DNA of 39,697 nucleotides, from contig NZ_AHZC01000299.1 in NCBI RefSeq assembly GCF_000247475.1, forward strand, positions 1-39,697, in the 5' to 3' direction. Under the pieces are notes generated by a model, which was not told the DNA's origin, did no database searches, and saw only the letters and a list, made by a program, of their open reading frames with translations. The position numbers were made by a program, and so were the translations under genes. Below, piece by piece: positions 25,191 to 33,246 of this stretch; positions within the stretch are counted from its first letter, which is position 1, and the number at the start of each line of letters is the position of its first letter. Origin of the DNA: Rhizobium sp. PDO1-076. Its GTDB lineage: Bacteria; Pseudomonadota; Alphaproteobacteria; Rhizobiales; Rhizobiaceae.

Positions 25191-26180
25191 TTGCTTGTCC
25201 CTTCCCTCGACCGTCTGGATATCGATCTTCTGGTTCTGCCGGATACGAACCTGATCCTGATCGCATCGGTGATCGAACCGTTGCGGGGTGCCAACCGTAT
25301 CTCCGGAAGCGAGCTCTATCGCTGGCGGGTGTTCACGCCCGACGGCCAGGCCGCGATGACGACCAGCCACGTGCCGATGCCGGCTGATGGTATGTTCCAA
25401 CAAAGTGCCGAGACCGCGCCGCTCTTCGTACTGGCGAGCTATAATTGGCGCGATGCAGCTACGCCGGCCCTGAAGCGGACATTGTCGCAGAGCGCACGTT
25501 ATCGTTCGATCATCGCGGGGATCGAATCCGGAACGTGGCTGATGGCCGAGGCGAGCCTGCTCGACAATGTTTCAGCGACCGCGCATTGGGAGGATTTCGA
25601 AGAATTTGCGCTGGCCTATCCGCAGGTGCGCGCCGTCAAGGATCGTTTCGTCATCGACGGCAAGCGGATCACCACAGGCGGTTCGCTGCCGACCATGGAC
25701 CTGATGCTGGAGATCATCCGCCGGCGCCGGGGCTATACACTGGCGCTCGAGGTCAGCCGGCTGTTCAGCTATGAGCAGGGTGGTTTCCAGGGGGAGGCTC
25801 AGCATACGCCATCGTCCGTGGGTCTGCGGATGCGAGATCCTCGGGTGGCGCACGCGGTTCGGCTGATGGAGGAGAATGTCGAGCAGCCGTTGACCCTTGT
25901 GCGGCTGGCGCGCCGGGTCGGCATCAGTGCCCGTCATCTGCAGGCGCTGTTCCAGGACGATGTGGGGGCGGCCCCGCATCTGCACTATCTGGCATTGAGG
26001 CTGAATGCCGCTCGGCGCAAGGTGATCGAGACGAAGGCATCCTTTGCCGAAATCGCCGCCGAGACAGGCTTCAATTCAGCGTCCGCCTTTTCGCGCAGCT
26101 ACCGGGCGAGTTATTCCGAAAGTCCTTCGGAAACGCGGCGTCGGTTGCGCCGGCGTTCATCGGCGGGTGAACAGACCTGA
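25191..26180 (+). CDS. GlxA-family AraC transcriptional regulator, CdhR-like
   Basis: A 329-residue regulator with an N-terminal DJ-1/PfpI-like (class I amidotransferase-fold) domain (about 1-190; ISG at 37-39, GIESGTWLMAEASLL, ITTGGSLPTMDLML) and a C-terminal double helix-turn-helix of the AraC type (about 215-320; LTLVRLARRVGISARHLQAL then FAEIAAETGFNSASAFSRSY). This is the architecture of CdhR and GbdR, which control carnitine and glycine betaine catabolism in Pseudomonas. The start is TTG at 25191: GGAGG lies five bases upstream at 25181-25185, and the nearest upstream ATG is out of frame. It is divergent from the dehydrocarnitine cleavage gene, which points to control of the catabolic block in response to carnitine or a metabolite of it. 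Confidence 0.88.
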   Translation: MLVPSLDRLDIDLLVLPDTNLILIASVIEPLRGANRISGSELYRWRVFTPDGQAAMTTSHVPMPADGMFQQSAETAPLFVLASYNWRDAATPALKRTLSQSARYRSIIAGIESGTWLMAEASLLDNVSATAHWEDFEEFALAYPQVRAVKDRFVIDGKRITTGGSLPTMDLMLEIIRRRRGYTLALEVSRLFSYEQGGFQGEAQHTPSSVGLRMRDPRVAHAVRLMEENVEQPLTLVRLARRVGISARHLQALFQDDVGAAPHLHYLALRLNAARRKVIETKASFAEIAAETGFNSASAFSRSYRASYSESPSETRRRLRRRSSAGEQT

Positions 26181-26379
26181 GAGCTTGCGGAGAGTATCGC
26201 CGCCCCTATGCCGGACTTCGGCCGCGCATTTCCCCGGAACTCCCAAGGCGAGTTATGCATTCTGCATATGGGACGAAAGTTAGAATACCAATTTGGTAGT
26301 GATTATTGACACGCGGCCCAAATGTGACGAAACTGTGACTGTAGGTTCATGATGAACGTGACGGTTGGAAGGATCGGCA
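26181..26379. promoter_or_regulatory. Intergenic region with two palindromes and a TTGACA box
   Basis: About 200 bp with no convincing gene. It has a perfect inverted repeat TATGCA (26254-26259) / TGCATA (26263-26268) and a second one TACCAA (26286-26291) / TTGGTA (26293-26298) with a single-base centre. A TTGACA hexamer follows at 26306-26311, but the matching -10 is weak. Together they could form the control region of the small ORFs at 26380 and 26579. Confidence 0.3.
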
Positions 26380-26568
26380 ATGCCCCACAGTGTGGAAATG
26401 CTTTCCTTTGATCTTTTCGGTCTTGCACGGCGGCTAGTCGCTCCCAGCGAGAAGGCCCCCCGGGATCCGGAGAGGAAACCCTCTGTTGCGGCTCATGATG
26501 ACAATACCGATGACGCCGATTGCCGGCGTCACGAGATTTTCTTCTGGGGTATGTTCCCCCTTCTCTAG
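26380..26568 (+). CDS. Small hypothetical protein (62 aa)
   Basis: Possible small gene of unknown function. The ATG at 26380 has a good GGAAGGA site seven bases upstream. The product begins MPHSVEMLSFDLFGLARRLV and continues with a charged, Asp/Arg/Pro-rich middle and a hydrophobic end (IFFWGMFPLL). No family is recognised. The start resembles short rhizobial leader proteins that begin with a hydrophobic patch, but I cannot support a role. It precedes the small membrane-protein ORF by 10 bp on the same strand. The main doubt is that a long antisense frame also crosses this region. Confidence 0.4.
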   Translation: MPHSVEMLSFDLFGLARRLVAPSEKAPRDPERKPSVAAHDDNTDDADCRRHEIFFWGMFPLL

Positions 26569-26578
26569 ACCGGAGTGG

Positions 26579-26716
26579 ATGATGGCGTTTGCTGCTTGCC
26601 AAAATGAACATCAGAAATCCTTGCGCCGCGGCGCGAGACTCTGGTCCGACAAATGCGCCCTGTTGGTCGCATTTCTCTCCATCGGCTTTATCGCGGGCCT
26701 GCTCTTCGTCTTGTAA
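26579..26716 (+). CDS. Small membrane protein (45 aa)
   Basis: Possible 45-residue protein with a charged N-terminal half (CQNEHQKSLRRGARLWSDK) and one C-terminal membrane segment (CALLVAFLSIGFIAGLLFVL). The arrangement predicts an N-in, single-pass or tail-anchored protein. The ATG at 26579 has GGAG a few bases upstream and a second ATG directly follows. A strong terminator lies 25 bp after the stop, which supports a transcript ending here. No family or function recognised. It is likely co-transcribed with the 62-residue ORF. Confidence 0.5.
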   Translation: MMAFAACQNEHQKSLRRGARLWSDKCALLVAFLSIGFIAGLLFVL

Positions 26717-26741
26717 AAGACAACCAAGACTGCTTATGTTC

Positions 26742-26767
26742 AAAGGCCTCCGGAGGGAGGCCTTTTT
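26742..26767 (+). terminator. Rho-independent terminator after the small ORFs
   Basis: Perfect 10-bp stem AAAGGCCTCC (26742-26751) / GGAGGCCTTT (26756-26765) with a 4-nt loop and a run of T at 26763-26767. It closes the small-ORF transcript and insulates the peroxiredoxin gene downstream. Confidence 0.85.
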
Positions 26768-26929
26768 CACGATCGGGTTTGATGCTGAACCTTCCGCCGG
26801 GCGCGGCTTTTGAGCGCGCGGGCGAGGGACACGGAGATTGGGGCGCTGGCAATGGGACTCCGCGTCTTGCAGGTTTACGGCATTCAACCCTGGACGATAC
26901 AGATCAACGAATTTTGACTGGAGCTGGAT

Positions 26930-27589
26930 ATGACACTGCGTATCAACCAGGCTGCGCCTGACTTCACTGCCGAAACCACCCAGGGATCGATCAGCTTTCA
27001 TGACTGGATTGGCGACAGCTGGGCGGTTCTATTCTCGCATCCGAAAAATTTCACCCCGGTCTGCACCACCGAACTCGGCGCGATGGCCGGACTCGACGGT
27101 GAGTTCCGCAAACGCAATGTCAAGGTGATCGGCATTTCCGTCGATCCGGTAGACAGCCACGTCAAGTGGAAGCAGGACATCAAGACCGCGACCGGTTTCG
27201 AGGTCGCCTATCCGCTGATCGGCGACAAGGATCTCAAGGTCGCAAAGCTCTACGACATGCTGCCGGACGATGCCGGCGATAGTTCGGAGGGGCGCACGCC
27301 TGCCGACAACGCGACCGTGCGTTCGGTCTATGTCATCGGTCCGGACAAGAAGATCAAGTTGATCCTCACCTATCCGATGACCACCGGCCGCAACTTCGAC
27401 GAAATCCTGCGCACGATCGATTCGATCCAGCTGACCGCCAAGCACCAGGTGGCGACACCGGCGAACTGGAAGCAGGGTGACGACGTCATCATCACGGCTG
27501 CCGTCTCCAACGAAGATGCGATCACCCGCTTCGGCTCGTTCGACACGGTTCTGCCCTATCTGCGCAAGACCAAGCAGCCGCAGGCTTAA
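26930..27589 (+). CDS. 1-Cys peroxiredoxin (Prx6 type)
   Basis: Cytosolic thiol peroxidase of 219 residues that reduces hydrogen peroxide and organic hydroperoxides. The active-site segment is HPKNFTPVCTTELG with the peroxidatic Cys45 and Thr42. The long C-terminal part (TGRNFDEILRTIDSIQLTAKH, then PANWKQGDDVIITAAVS) is characteristic of the Prx6 subfamily rather than AhpC. No second conserved Cys is seen in the tail. The ATG at 26930 has GGAGC eight bases upstream. It is a single-gene unit bounded by terminators on both sides. No OxyR-type gene is adjacent. Confidence 0.95.
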   Translation: MTLRINQAAPDFTAETTQGSISFHDWIGDSWAVLFSHPKNFTPVCTTELGAMAGLDGEFRKRNVKVIGISVDPVDSHVKWKQDIKTATGFEVAYPLIGDKDLKVAKLYDMLPDDAGDSSEGRTPADNATVRSVYVIGPDKKIKLILTYPMTTGRNFDEILRTIDSIQLTAKHQVATPANWKQGDDVIITAAVSNEDAITRFGSFDTVLPYLRKTKQPQA

Positions 27590-27621
27590 CGCTTGGCTGC
27601 GTGAGAGGACGTTAACGTGTG

Positions 27622-27648
27622 AAATCGCCCGGCCGCCGGGCGATTTTG
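27622..27648 (+). terminator. Rho-independent terminator after peroxiredoxin gene
   Basis: Perfect 11-bp stem AAATCGCCCGG (27622-27632) / CCGGGCGATTT (27636-27646) with a 3-nt loop and T-run ending at 27647. It lies 33 bp after the peroxiredoxin stop codon. Confidence 0.88.
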
Positions 27649-27683
27649 CGTTTCAGCGATCCTCGCAGGATCGCTACAGACGG

Positions 27684-28943
27684 ATGGGCGACAGGCCGAT
27701 GGACGACAGAACGGACAATTTGAGCGATCTAGACCGCGCGCGAGCCCAGCGAATTCTTGGTGCCGAAGAATTCGATGCGCTGGTGCTGTTCCAGCCTGAA
27801 GCGTTTCGCTATGCAATCGGCGCTCCGGCCGGGGTTGCGACCATGTGGGGGCGGGCGGGATCGGCGATTGCCGTGGTGCCTTCGGATGCGGGCTCGCCGC
27901 TCGCCGTTGTCGTCAGCGATCATGCCGCCGGCGCGGTCGGGAAAGCCTTGCCGGATGCCGATATCCGAACGCATCGCATCTGGATCGACAGCGTTGGCCT
28001 TGGCGACGAGAACGATGTTGCGGGCGTCGACGCCGCCTATCGGCGGTCCGGCAATACAGGACCGCGGCCGGAAACATTCGACCAGGATGTCTGTTTCCGC
28101 CTGCTCGGCGATCTGCTTCGCGAACGCGGACTTGCCAAGGCCCGGATCGGCGTCGATCTGGAATTCATGCCGGCGGCCGATTTCCTCAAGCTCAAGGCAA
28201 TGCTGCCGGAGGCGACCTGGCTCGACGGCTCGCCCGCTTTGCGCAGGCTGAGATCCGTCAAGACGCCAGCCGAAATCACCCGGCTGCAGCGGGCGAGCCG
28301 GGCAGCCGAAGCGGGGTTGATCCGCATGCGCGAGGAGATTGCACCCGGTGTGCCGCTGTCGGCCCTGTCGACGGCGTGGCTTCAGGGCGCCCGGTCTGAG
28401 GCCGATGGCCATGGATATGCGTTGAGCGGGCACTGGGACTATATCTCGGTCGGGCCAGATCTTGGCGATGCTGGCGCCATCGTTGCGCCGGGAGCACTGA
28501 TCAAGGCGGATGTCGGCACACTGGTCGACGGCTATTCGTCGGATGGTGCCCGGACGTTCTGTCTTGGATCGCCGGCGCCTCTTGCGCTCGACATCTATAA
28601 GGCGCTCGAAAATGCCTTTGCCGCAGGGTTAGCACGGGTCCGGCCCGGCAACAGTTTCGGCGCCGTGCACAAGGCGATGCTCGGCTCGATGCGCAAGGAC
28701 GGTTTTAGCGAATATTACCGAGGCCATTTCGGTCATTCGGTCGGCGGCGGTGTCGGCATCGAGGAATGGCCATTTTTCTCGCACGACAGTGGCGAAATCA
28801 TCGAGCCGAACATGGTCGTGGCGCTGGAGGCACCGTTCTACGCGCAGGGGCTTGGCGCGTTGATGATCGAGGACCAGTTCCTGGTGACCGAGACGGGTGC
28901 GGAATGCATGAACAGTCTGACTCGGTCTCTGGTCAGTGTCTGA
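27684..28943 (+). CDS. M24 family metallopeptidase (Xaa-Pro aminopeptidase/creatinase fold)
   Basis: A 419-residue pita-bread-fold protein with an N-terminal creatinase-type domain (about 15-180) and a C-terminal M24 domain. All five metal ligands expected for an active metallopeptidase are visible: D276 and D287 (ADVGTLVDGYSSDGARTF), H351 (GHFGHSVGGG), E382 (VALEAPF) and E396 (MIEDQF). It is thus more likely a dipeptidase or aminopeptidase than a metal-free creatinase. The start is uncertain: ATG at 27684 has AGGA rather far upstream, and ATG at 27699 has CAGG close by. Its TGA abuts the stop of the convergent cupin gene. Physiological substrate unknown. Confidence 0.86.
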   Translation: MGDRPMDDRTDNLSDLDRARAQRILGAEEFDALVLFQPEAFRYAIGAPAGVATMWGRAGSAIAVVPSDAGSPLAVVVSDHAAGAVGKALPDADIRTHRIWIDSVGLGDENDVAGVDAAYRRSGNTGPRPETFDQDVCFRLLGDLLRERGLAKARIGVDLEFMPAADFLKLKAMLPEATWLDGSPALRRLRSVKTPAEITRLQRASRAAEAGLIRMREEIAPGVPLSALSTAWLQGARSEADGHGYALSGHWDYISVGPDLGDAGAIVAPGALIKADVGTLVDGYSSDGARTFCLGSPAPLALDIYKALENAFAAGLARVRPGNSFGAVHKAMLGSMRKDGFSEYYRGHFGHSVGGGVGIEEWPFFSHDSGEIIEPNMVVALEAPFYAQGLGALMIEDQFLVTETGAECMNSLTRSLVSV

Positions 28944-29291
28944 TCAGGTCTCACCGAGGATGCTGACCGGCCGATCCCACTGGATCAGCACGACACAGCC
29001 GGTATCGCTCCAGACCGAATGTTCGCTGCCCTTGGCGTTGACCACACAGCAGCCGGGACCATAGTCACCAGCCTCATCCGACTGGGTGCCCTGCAGAACA
29101 AGGATGGTTTCCAGTCCCTCGTGCCGGTGGCGTGGTACGCCAGCGCCTGCTTCATATTTCAACAGCGCCACACCCGGCTGATCGTCGATGAACGGATTGA
29201 TCCAATGAATGGTGACGCCGTCGCGGAACGGGCCGAAGTCGAGGCTTTTCCAGCCGCCATTGATCAGGCCTTCCCGGGTGGTTTCAGGCAT
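28944..29291 (-). CDS. Cupin-domain protein at the end of the amide-utilisation operon
   Basis: A 115-residue single-domain cupin, ChrR-like in length. The metal motif is H55-R-H57 with E61 and H91 ([16 protein letters not shown]), the complete H-x-H, E, H set. It is the last gene of the minus-strand operon and overlaps the second isochorismatase-like gene by 8 nt (start ATGCCTGA), so it is translationally coupled. It could be an enzyme acting on a pathway intermediate or a metal-dependent sensor; sequence alone does not say. It is distinct from the cupin at 6813-7214, which has Gln at the Glu position. Confidence 0.83.
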   Translation of the reverse strand: MPETTREGLINGGWKSLDFGPFRDGVTIHWINPFIDDQPGVALLKYEAGAGVPRHRHEGLETILVLQGTQSDEAGDYGPGCCVVNAKGSEHSVWSDTGCVVLIQWDRPVSILGET

Positions 29292-29952
29292 GCATCAGTC
29301 CTTTCAGGAGATCATCGAGATGAGCCGTCCAGCCGACAATGCCGCCCTGCGCGCGGATCATGTCGAGGGCGGCCTGCTTGAAATGCGGGAAATAACTGGC
29401 GGTGGCTTCTTCGACGATGAGGCATTCATAGCCGCGATCATTGGCCTCGCGCATGGTGGTCTGGACGCAGACCTCCGTGGTCACCCCAGCAAAGACGAGT
29501 TGGGTGATGCCACGATTCTGCAACTCTTCGCCGAGCGAAGTGGCATAGAAGGCGCCTTTGCCGGGCTTCTCGATCACCAGTTCACCTCCGATGGGCTCAA
29601 GTTCGGGCAGGATCGCAGTGCCGGGTTCGCCGGCAATCAGGATCCGGCCCATCGGCCCCTGGTCTCCAATCCTCAATGTTGGATTGCCACGATTGCGCTT
29701 GGCAGGTGGAAGGTCCGACAGATCCGGCCGATGGCATTCCTGGGTGTGGATCACCGGCAGGCCGGCATGGCGAAAGCCGTCGATCAGGCGCTTGACGTCC
29801 GGCACGATGACCGAGACATGGCTGACGTCGTTGCCCAGCGTTTCGCCGAACCCGCCGGGCTCGGCAAAATCGCGCTGCATGTCGATGACAATCAGGGCGA
29901 CGGCGTCGCGCCTGAGCGGGAAGGCGAAGGGCAGGGCCTTGATATCCGTCAT
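29284..29952 (-). CDS. Isochorismatase-like cysteine hydrolase, paralogue of the biuret hydrolase
   Basis: A 222-residue cysteine amidohydrolase with the isochorismatase fold. The expected triad is D24 (VIDMQRDF), K129 (EKPGKGAF) and C162 ([21 protein letters not shown]). It shares with the biuret hydrolase at 31496-32197 the segment H-T-x-x-x-HRPDL-x-DLP and G-x-x-GRIL-x-x-GEPG, so the substrates are probably related, such as biuret, triuret, a ureido acid or another carbamoyl compound. It lacks the N-terminal extension of biuret hydrolase. The ATG at 29952 overlaps the ATPase stop by one base (TGATG). I cannot separate triuret hydrolase from other N-carbamoyl hydrolases by sequence. Confidence 0.85.
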   Translation of the reverse strand: MTDIKALPFAFPLRRDAVALIVIDMQRDFAEPGGFGETLGNDVSHVSVIVPDVKRLIDGFRHAGLPVIHTQECHRPDLSDLPPAKRNRGNPTLRIGDQGPMGRILIAGEPGTAILPELEPIGGELVIEKPGKGAFYATSLGEELQNRGITQLVFAGVTTEVCVQTTMREANDRGYECLIVEEATASYFPHFKQAALDMIRAQGGIVGWTAHLDDLLKGLMHA

Positions 29953-31499
29953 CAGTGATGCCCCGCCATGTGAGCGCCGATGACGGAAATGTCGGCTTCG
30001 CGCGCCGGGGTTTCATAGACCAGCTTGCCGTCGGACATGACGATGATGCGGTCGGACATTTCCATCAGTTCGTCGAGATCTTCGGAAATCAGCAGCACGG
30101 CGGTGCCGCCATTGCGGGCTTTCATGATCCGCGAGCGGATTTCGGCGACCGCGGAAAAATCGAGACCGAAACAGGGATTGGAGACGACCAGCAGATCGAC
30201 CTCGCCAGTCAGCTCGCGGGCGAGCACCGCACGCTGGACATTGCCGCCGGACAGCGAGGCGATGGGGGAGGCCGGTGACGCCGTCTTGACCTTGAAATCA
30301 CCGATCAGCTTGCCGGCAAGGCGGCGCATGGCGCGGCCGTCAAGCCAGCGGGTTTCGCGGCCGTCGGTCTTCAGGTCGAATGTACGGAAGGAGAGGTTTT
30401 CGGAAACGCTCATTTTCGGGGCGCAGGCATTCTGTAGCGGTTCTTCTGGAATGAAGCGGACATTGTTGGCACGGGTTTCGGCGCGGGTCGCTCCATAAGG
30501 CTTGCCCTTGACCGCGACATTGCCGGTATCGGCCGGACGCTGGCCGGCGAGGATTTCCGACAGTTCCTTCTGGCCGTTGCCGGATATGCCGGCGATGCCG
30601 ACGATTTCGCCGGAATGCACGATGAGCTTGTCGATTTCGATGGTCTTCAAGCCGCTGCGATCGGGCGCCTTGACGCTGTTGAGGGCGAGGACCTGGGCCG
30701 CGCCGCCGTTGACCGGCAGACGGGTATCAAGTTCCGCGAGCTTTACGTCACCGATCATCATCGCTGCCATTTCCCGGGTCGACAGTTCGGAGGTCTTGCC
30801 GCCACCGGTCAGCTTGCCCTTGCGCAGAACCGAGACGGTATCGGCAAACTTGGTCACTTCATGGAACTTGTGGCTGATCATCAACACGGTGAGTTCGCCG
30901 CGCTGGGTCAGGCCGCGGACCAGGCCGAGCATGTCGTCGGCCTCGGCCGGCGTCAGGACCGATGTCGGCTCGTCAAGCACCAGGAAACGGCGCCCGAGAT
31001 AGAGCTGCTTGATAATCTCGAGCTTCTGCTTTTCACCGGCCGCCAGTTCGGCGACCGGGCGGTGCAGCGGGATCTCGAAAGGCATGGTCTGCATGAAGGC
31101 GGCAAGCGCCTTCTTCTCCTGCGTCCAGTTGATCACGGCCGGCACTTCGCTACGGCTGATCACAAGGTTCTCCGCGCCGGTCAGCGAGGGCACGAGGGTG
31201 AAATGCTGGTAGACCATGCCGAGGCCGAAGGCGGCAGCATCGCGCGGCGAAGCGACGGACACTTCCCGGTCATCGACCATCAACTGCCCGGATGTCTGGC
31301 GGTAGAAGCCCATGATGCATTTGACCAAGGTCGACTTGCCGGCGCCATTTTCTCCGAGCAGGGCATGGAAGGAGCCAGGTTCGACTTTGATCGAGACATG
31401 GTCGAGCGCGGTGAATGCGCCGAAACGCATGGTCATGTCGACGGTTTCGATGCCGACGGCGGGGATGGTCTTGGCCGGGGGAAGTTCGCCGATGATCAT
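29952..31499 (-). CDS. ABC transporter ATP-binding protein, BMP/nucleoside-type (dual domain)
   Basis: A 515-residue ATPase with two nucleotide-binding domains in the sugar/nucleoside-type arrangement (RbsA/YufO-like). Domain 1 has Walker [17 protein letters not shown] as a degenerate signature, and Walker [14 protein letters not shown]. Domain 2 has the degenerate Walker [10 protein letters not shown], signature LSGGNVQR and Walker [13 protein letters not shown] in which the catalytic Glu is replaced, as is common in this subfamily. It partners the permeases at 33247-35321. The ATG at 31499 overlaps the biuret hydrolase stop (ATGA). The ATPase gene is separated from its permease genes by two enzyme genes, which is unusual and argues that transport and hydrolysis belong to one pathway. 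Confidence 0.93.
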   Translation of the reverse strand: MIIGELPPAKTIPAVGIETVDMTMRFGAFTALDHVSIKVEPGSFHALLGENGAGKSTLVKCIMGFYRQTSGQLMVDDREVSVASPRDAAAFGLGMVYQHFTLVPSLTGAENLVISRSEVPAVINWTQEKKALAAFMQTMPFEIPLHRPVAELAAGEKQKLEIIKQLYLGRRFLVLDEPTSVLTPAEADDMLGLVRGLTQRGELTVLMISHKFHEVTKFADTVSVLRKGKLTGGGKTSELSTREMAAMMIGDVKLAELDTRLPVNGGAAQVLALNSVKAPDRSGLKTIEIDKLIVHSGEIVGIAGISGNGQKELSEILAGQRPADTGNVAVKGKPYGATRAETRANNVRFIPEEPLQNACAPKMSVSENLSFRTFDLKTDGRETRWLDGRAMRRLAGKLIGDFKVKTASPASPIASLSGGNVQRAVLARELTGEVDLLVVSNPCFGLDFSAVAEIRSRIMKARNGGTAVLLISEDLDELMEMSDRIIVMSDGKLVYETPAREADISVIGAHMAGHH

Positions 31500-32197
31500 G
31501 GCAGCTGGCTCACGAGCTTGGCGGAATTGGACACCGAGCCGAAAACGCCGCCCTGCATCTTGACCATCTTGATTGCCGCCAGATGGTTGCCATAGTCGGT
31601 GGCGCCGCAGCAGTCTTCCAGCAGCAGGCACTCGAAGCCGCGGTCATTGGCTTCACGCATCGTTGTGGAGACGCAGACATCGGTGGTGATGCCGGTCAGG
31701 ATGATGTTTTCGATGCGCTTCTGGTTGAGGATCAGTTCGAGATCGGTGGCGCAGAAGGAACCCTTGCCGGGCTTGTCGATGATGGTTTCGCCTTCGAGTG
31801 GATAGAGGTCTTCGATGATGTCCCAGCCGGGTTCGCCGCGCACGAGAATGCGGCCGCAGGGGCCGGCGTCACCGATGCCGGCGCCAATGCGCTGCGAGCG
31901 CCAACGTTTGTTGGCCGGCAGGTCGGCGAGATCCGGCCGGTGGCCTTCGCGGGTGTGGATGATATGGTAGCCCTTGGCCCGCATTGCGGCGAGCACCGTC
32001 TTGATCGGCTCGATCGGCGCCTGGACCAGCGACAGGTCGTAACCCATGTGATCGACATAACCGCCCTTGCCGCAGAAATCGGTCTGCATGTCGATGATGA
32101 TCAGGGCCGTGTTGTCGGGCCTAAGCTTGCCGTTATAGGGCCAGTTGTATGGGTCGCCGTCGATATAGTGGGTATTGGTCTCGATCATCGCATCCAT
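31496..32197 (-). CDS. biuH: Biuret hydrolase (isochorismatase fold)
   Basis: A 233-residue cysteine amidohydrolase that converts biuret to allophanate plus ammonia. As I recall it, the sequence is very close to BiuH of Rhizobium leguminosarum bv. viciae 3841 ([39 protein letters not shown]). The published catalytic triad D36, K142, C175 falls at identical positions here (D36 in LIIID, K142 in IDKPGKG, C175 in TTDVC). The ATG at 32197 has AGGAG seven bases upstream. It follows the formamidase gene by 10 bp and overlaps the ATPase gene by 4 nt. No cyanuric acid hydrolase or allophanate hydrolase is visible, so biuret may be imported directly, or the true substrate may be a related amide. Confidence 0.88.
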   Translation of the reverse strand: MDAMIETNTHYIDGDPYNWPYNGKLRPDNTALIIIDMQTDFCGKGGYVDHMGYDLSLVQAPIEPIKTVLAAMRAKGYHIIHTREGHRPDLADLPANKRWRSQRIGAGIGDAGPCGRILVRGEPGWDIIEDLYPLEGETIIDKPGKGSFCATDLELILNQKRIENIILTGITTDVCVSTTMREANDRGFECLLLEDCCGATDYGNHLAAIKMVKMQGGVFGSVSNSAKLVSQLP

Positions 32198-32207
32198 CGA
32201 TTTTCTC

Positions 32208-33224
32208 CTATTCCCCGGCGAGCTTGAAGGTTTCGCCGTAGCGGCGATGCGGCTTGTCGAAGCCGCAGGACGTGCCGTCGGTCACCTTGACCTGGTCTTC
32301 CCAGGGCAGGCGATAGTTTCCGGCGATCAGGTCGTGCATGTAGGTGTAGGGCGCATCCTGCGCGCCGTCGGCAACGGCGACATAGCCGCGATGGCCGAAC
32401 TGGTAGATGTTGTTTTCGACGCCCCAGCCAAGACGGGCCTCGCGCACCAGATCGGGGCGGACCTCCGCCGTGATGATCTCGTTGACGCGGCCGCTGGTGC
32501 CATGGGCGATGATCGTTCCGTCAAAGTTGCAGATCATGCCTTCGCCCATGCTGTCGAACGTGCCGTCTGTGCCGCACATGCAGACATTGGCGGTGACCAT
32601 GAGATTGCAGAAGGCGTTCGACTGGTTGGTGAATTTCCAGCTGTCGCGGATCGGCGCGGTGTAGCCGGCCGTGCGGATCATGATTTCGGCGCCCTTGTAG
32701 GCGCATTCGCGGGCCATTTCCGGGAACATGCCATCGTGGCAGATGATCAGGGCCAGCTTGGCGCCCTTCGGCCCCTCGATGACGGGGATGCCCATGTCGC
32801 CGGGCTCCCACGGTTCGACGGGAACCCAGGGATGCATCTTGCGATAGTAGAGTTTCAGCTCACCCTGGTCGTCGATGATGATGCCGGAATTATAGGGCAT
32901 GCCACCGGGGTTTAACTCCATGATCGAGAAGCAGCCCCAGATTCTATTGGCCTTGCACGCCGCCTTGAAGGCCGCAACTTCCGGGCCGTCGAGCGTGCAC
33001 ATGATCTCCGGATTGATATCCATCGACAGGCCATGCAGCGCATATTCCGGGAAGACGACGAGATCCATGCCCGGCTGGTTGCGCCGGGCCTTGCCGACGA
33101 GATCGACGATCACCTGGGTCTGGCGCGCCAGATCAGCCTTCGTCACCGTGTTGGGCAATTGCAGTTGAACGAGGCCGATGCCGACGCCGTGTTCGGATTT
33201 GTTCAGTCCACCCAATCCGTTCAT
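32208..33224 (-). CDS. amiF: Formamidase (AmiF-like, nitrilase superfamily)
   Basis: Nitrilase-superfamily amidase of 338 residues, co-linear with Helicobacter pylori AmiF ([60 protein letters not shown]). The Glu-Lys-Cys triad is E60, K129 and C162. AmiF hydrolyses formamide to formate and ammonia; close relatives act on short aliphatic amides, so formamide is the best but not the only candidate. The ATG at 33224 has GGAAGGAAG upstream; the frame opens 15 codons earlier without a better site. It follows the second permease gene by 22 bp and precedes biuH by 10 bp in the same operon. No signal peptide, so it acts in the cytoplasm on imported amide. Confidence 0.86.
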   Translation of the reverse strand: MNGLGGLNKSEHGVGIGLVQLQLPNTVTKADLARQTQVIVDLVGKARRNQPGMDLVVFPEYALHGLSMDINPEIMCTLDGPEVAAFKAACKANRIWGCFSIMELNPGGMPYNSGIIIDDQGELKLYYRKMHPWVPVEPWEPGDMGIPVIEGPKGAKLALIICHDGMFPEMARECAYKGAEIMIRTAGYTAPIRDSWKFTNQSNAFCNLMVTANVCMCGTDGTFDSMGEGMICNFDGTIIAHGTSGRVNEIITAEVRPDLVREARLGWGVENNIYQFGHRGYVAVADGAQDAPYTYMHDLIAGNYRLPWEDQVKVTDGTSCGFDKPHRRYGETFKLAGE

Positions 33225-33246
33225 GGAGATCTTCCTTCCGTTCAAA

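Noticed and set aside
26303..27001. Minus-strand open frame of 232 codons covering the small ORFs and the start of the peroxiredoxin gene
   Set aside because: It runs against the peroxiredoxin start and across the terminator, has no recognisable domain and no good ribosome site, and its composition is like other antisense frames.
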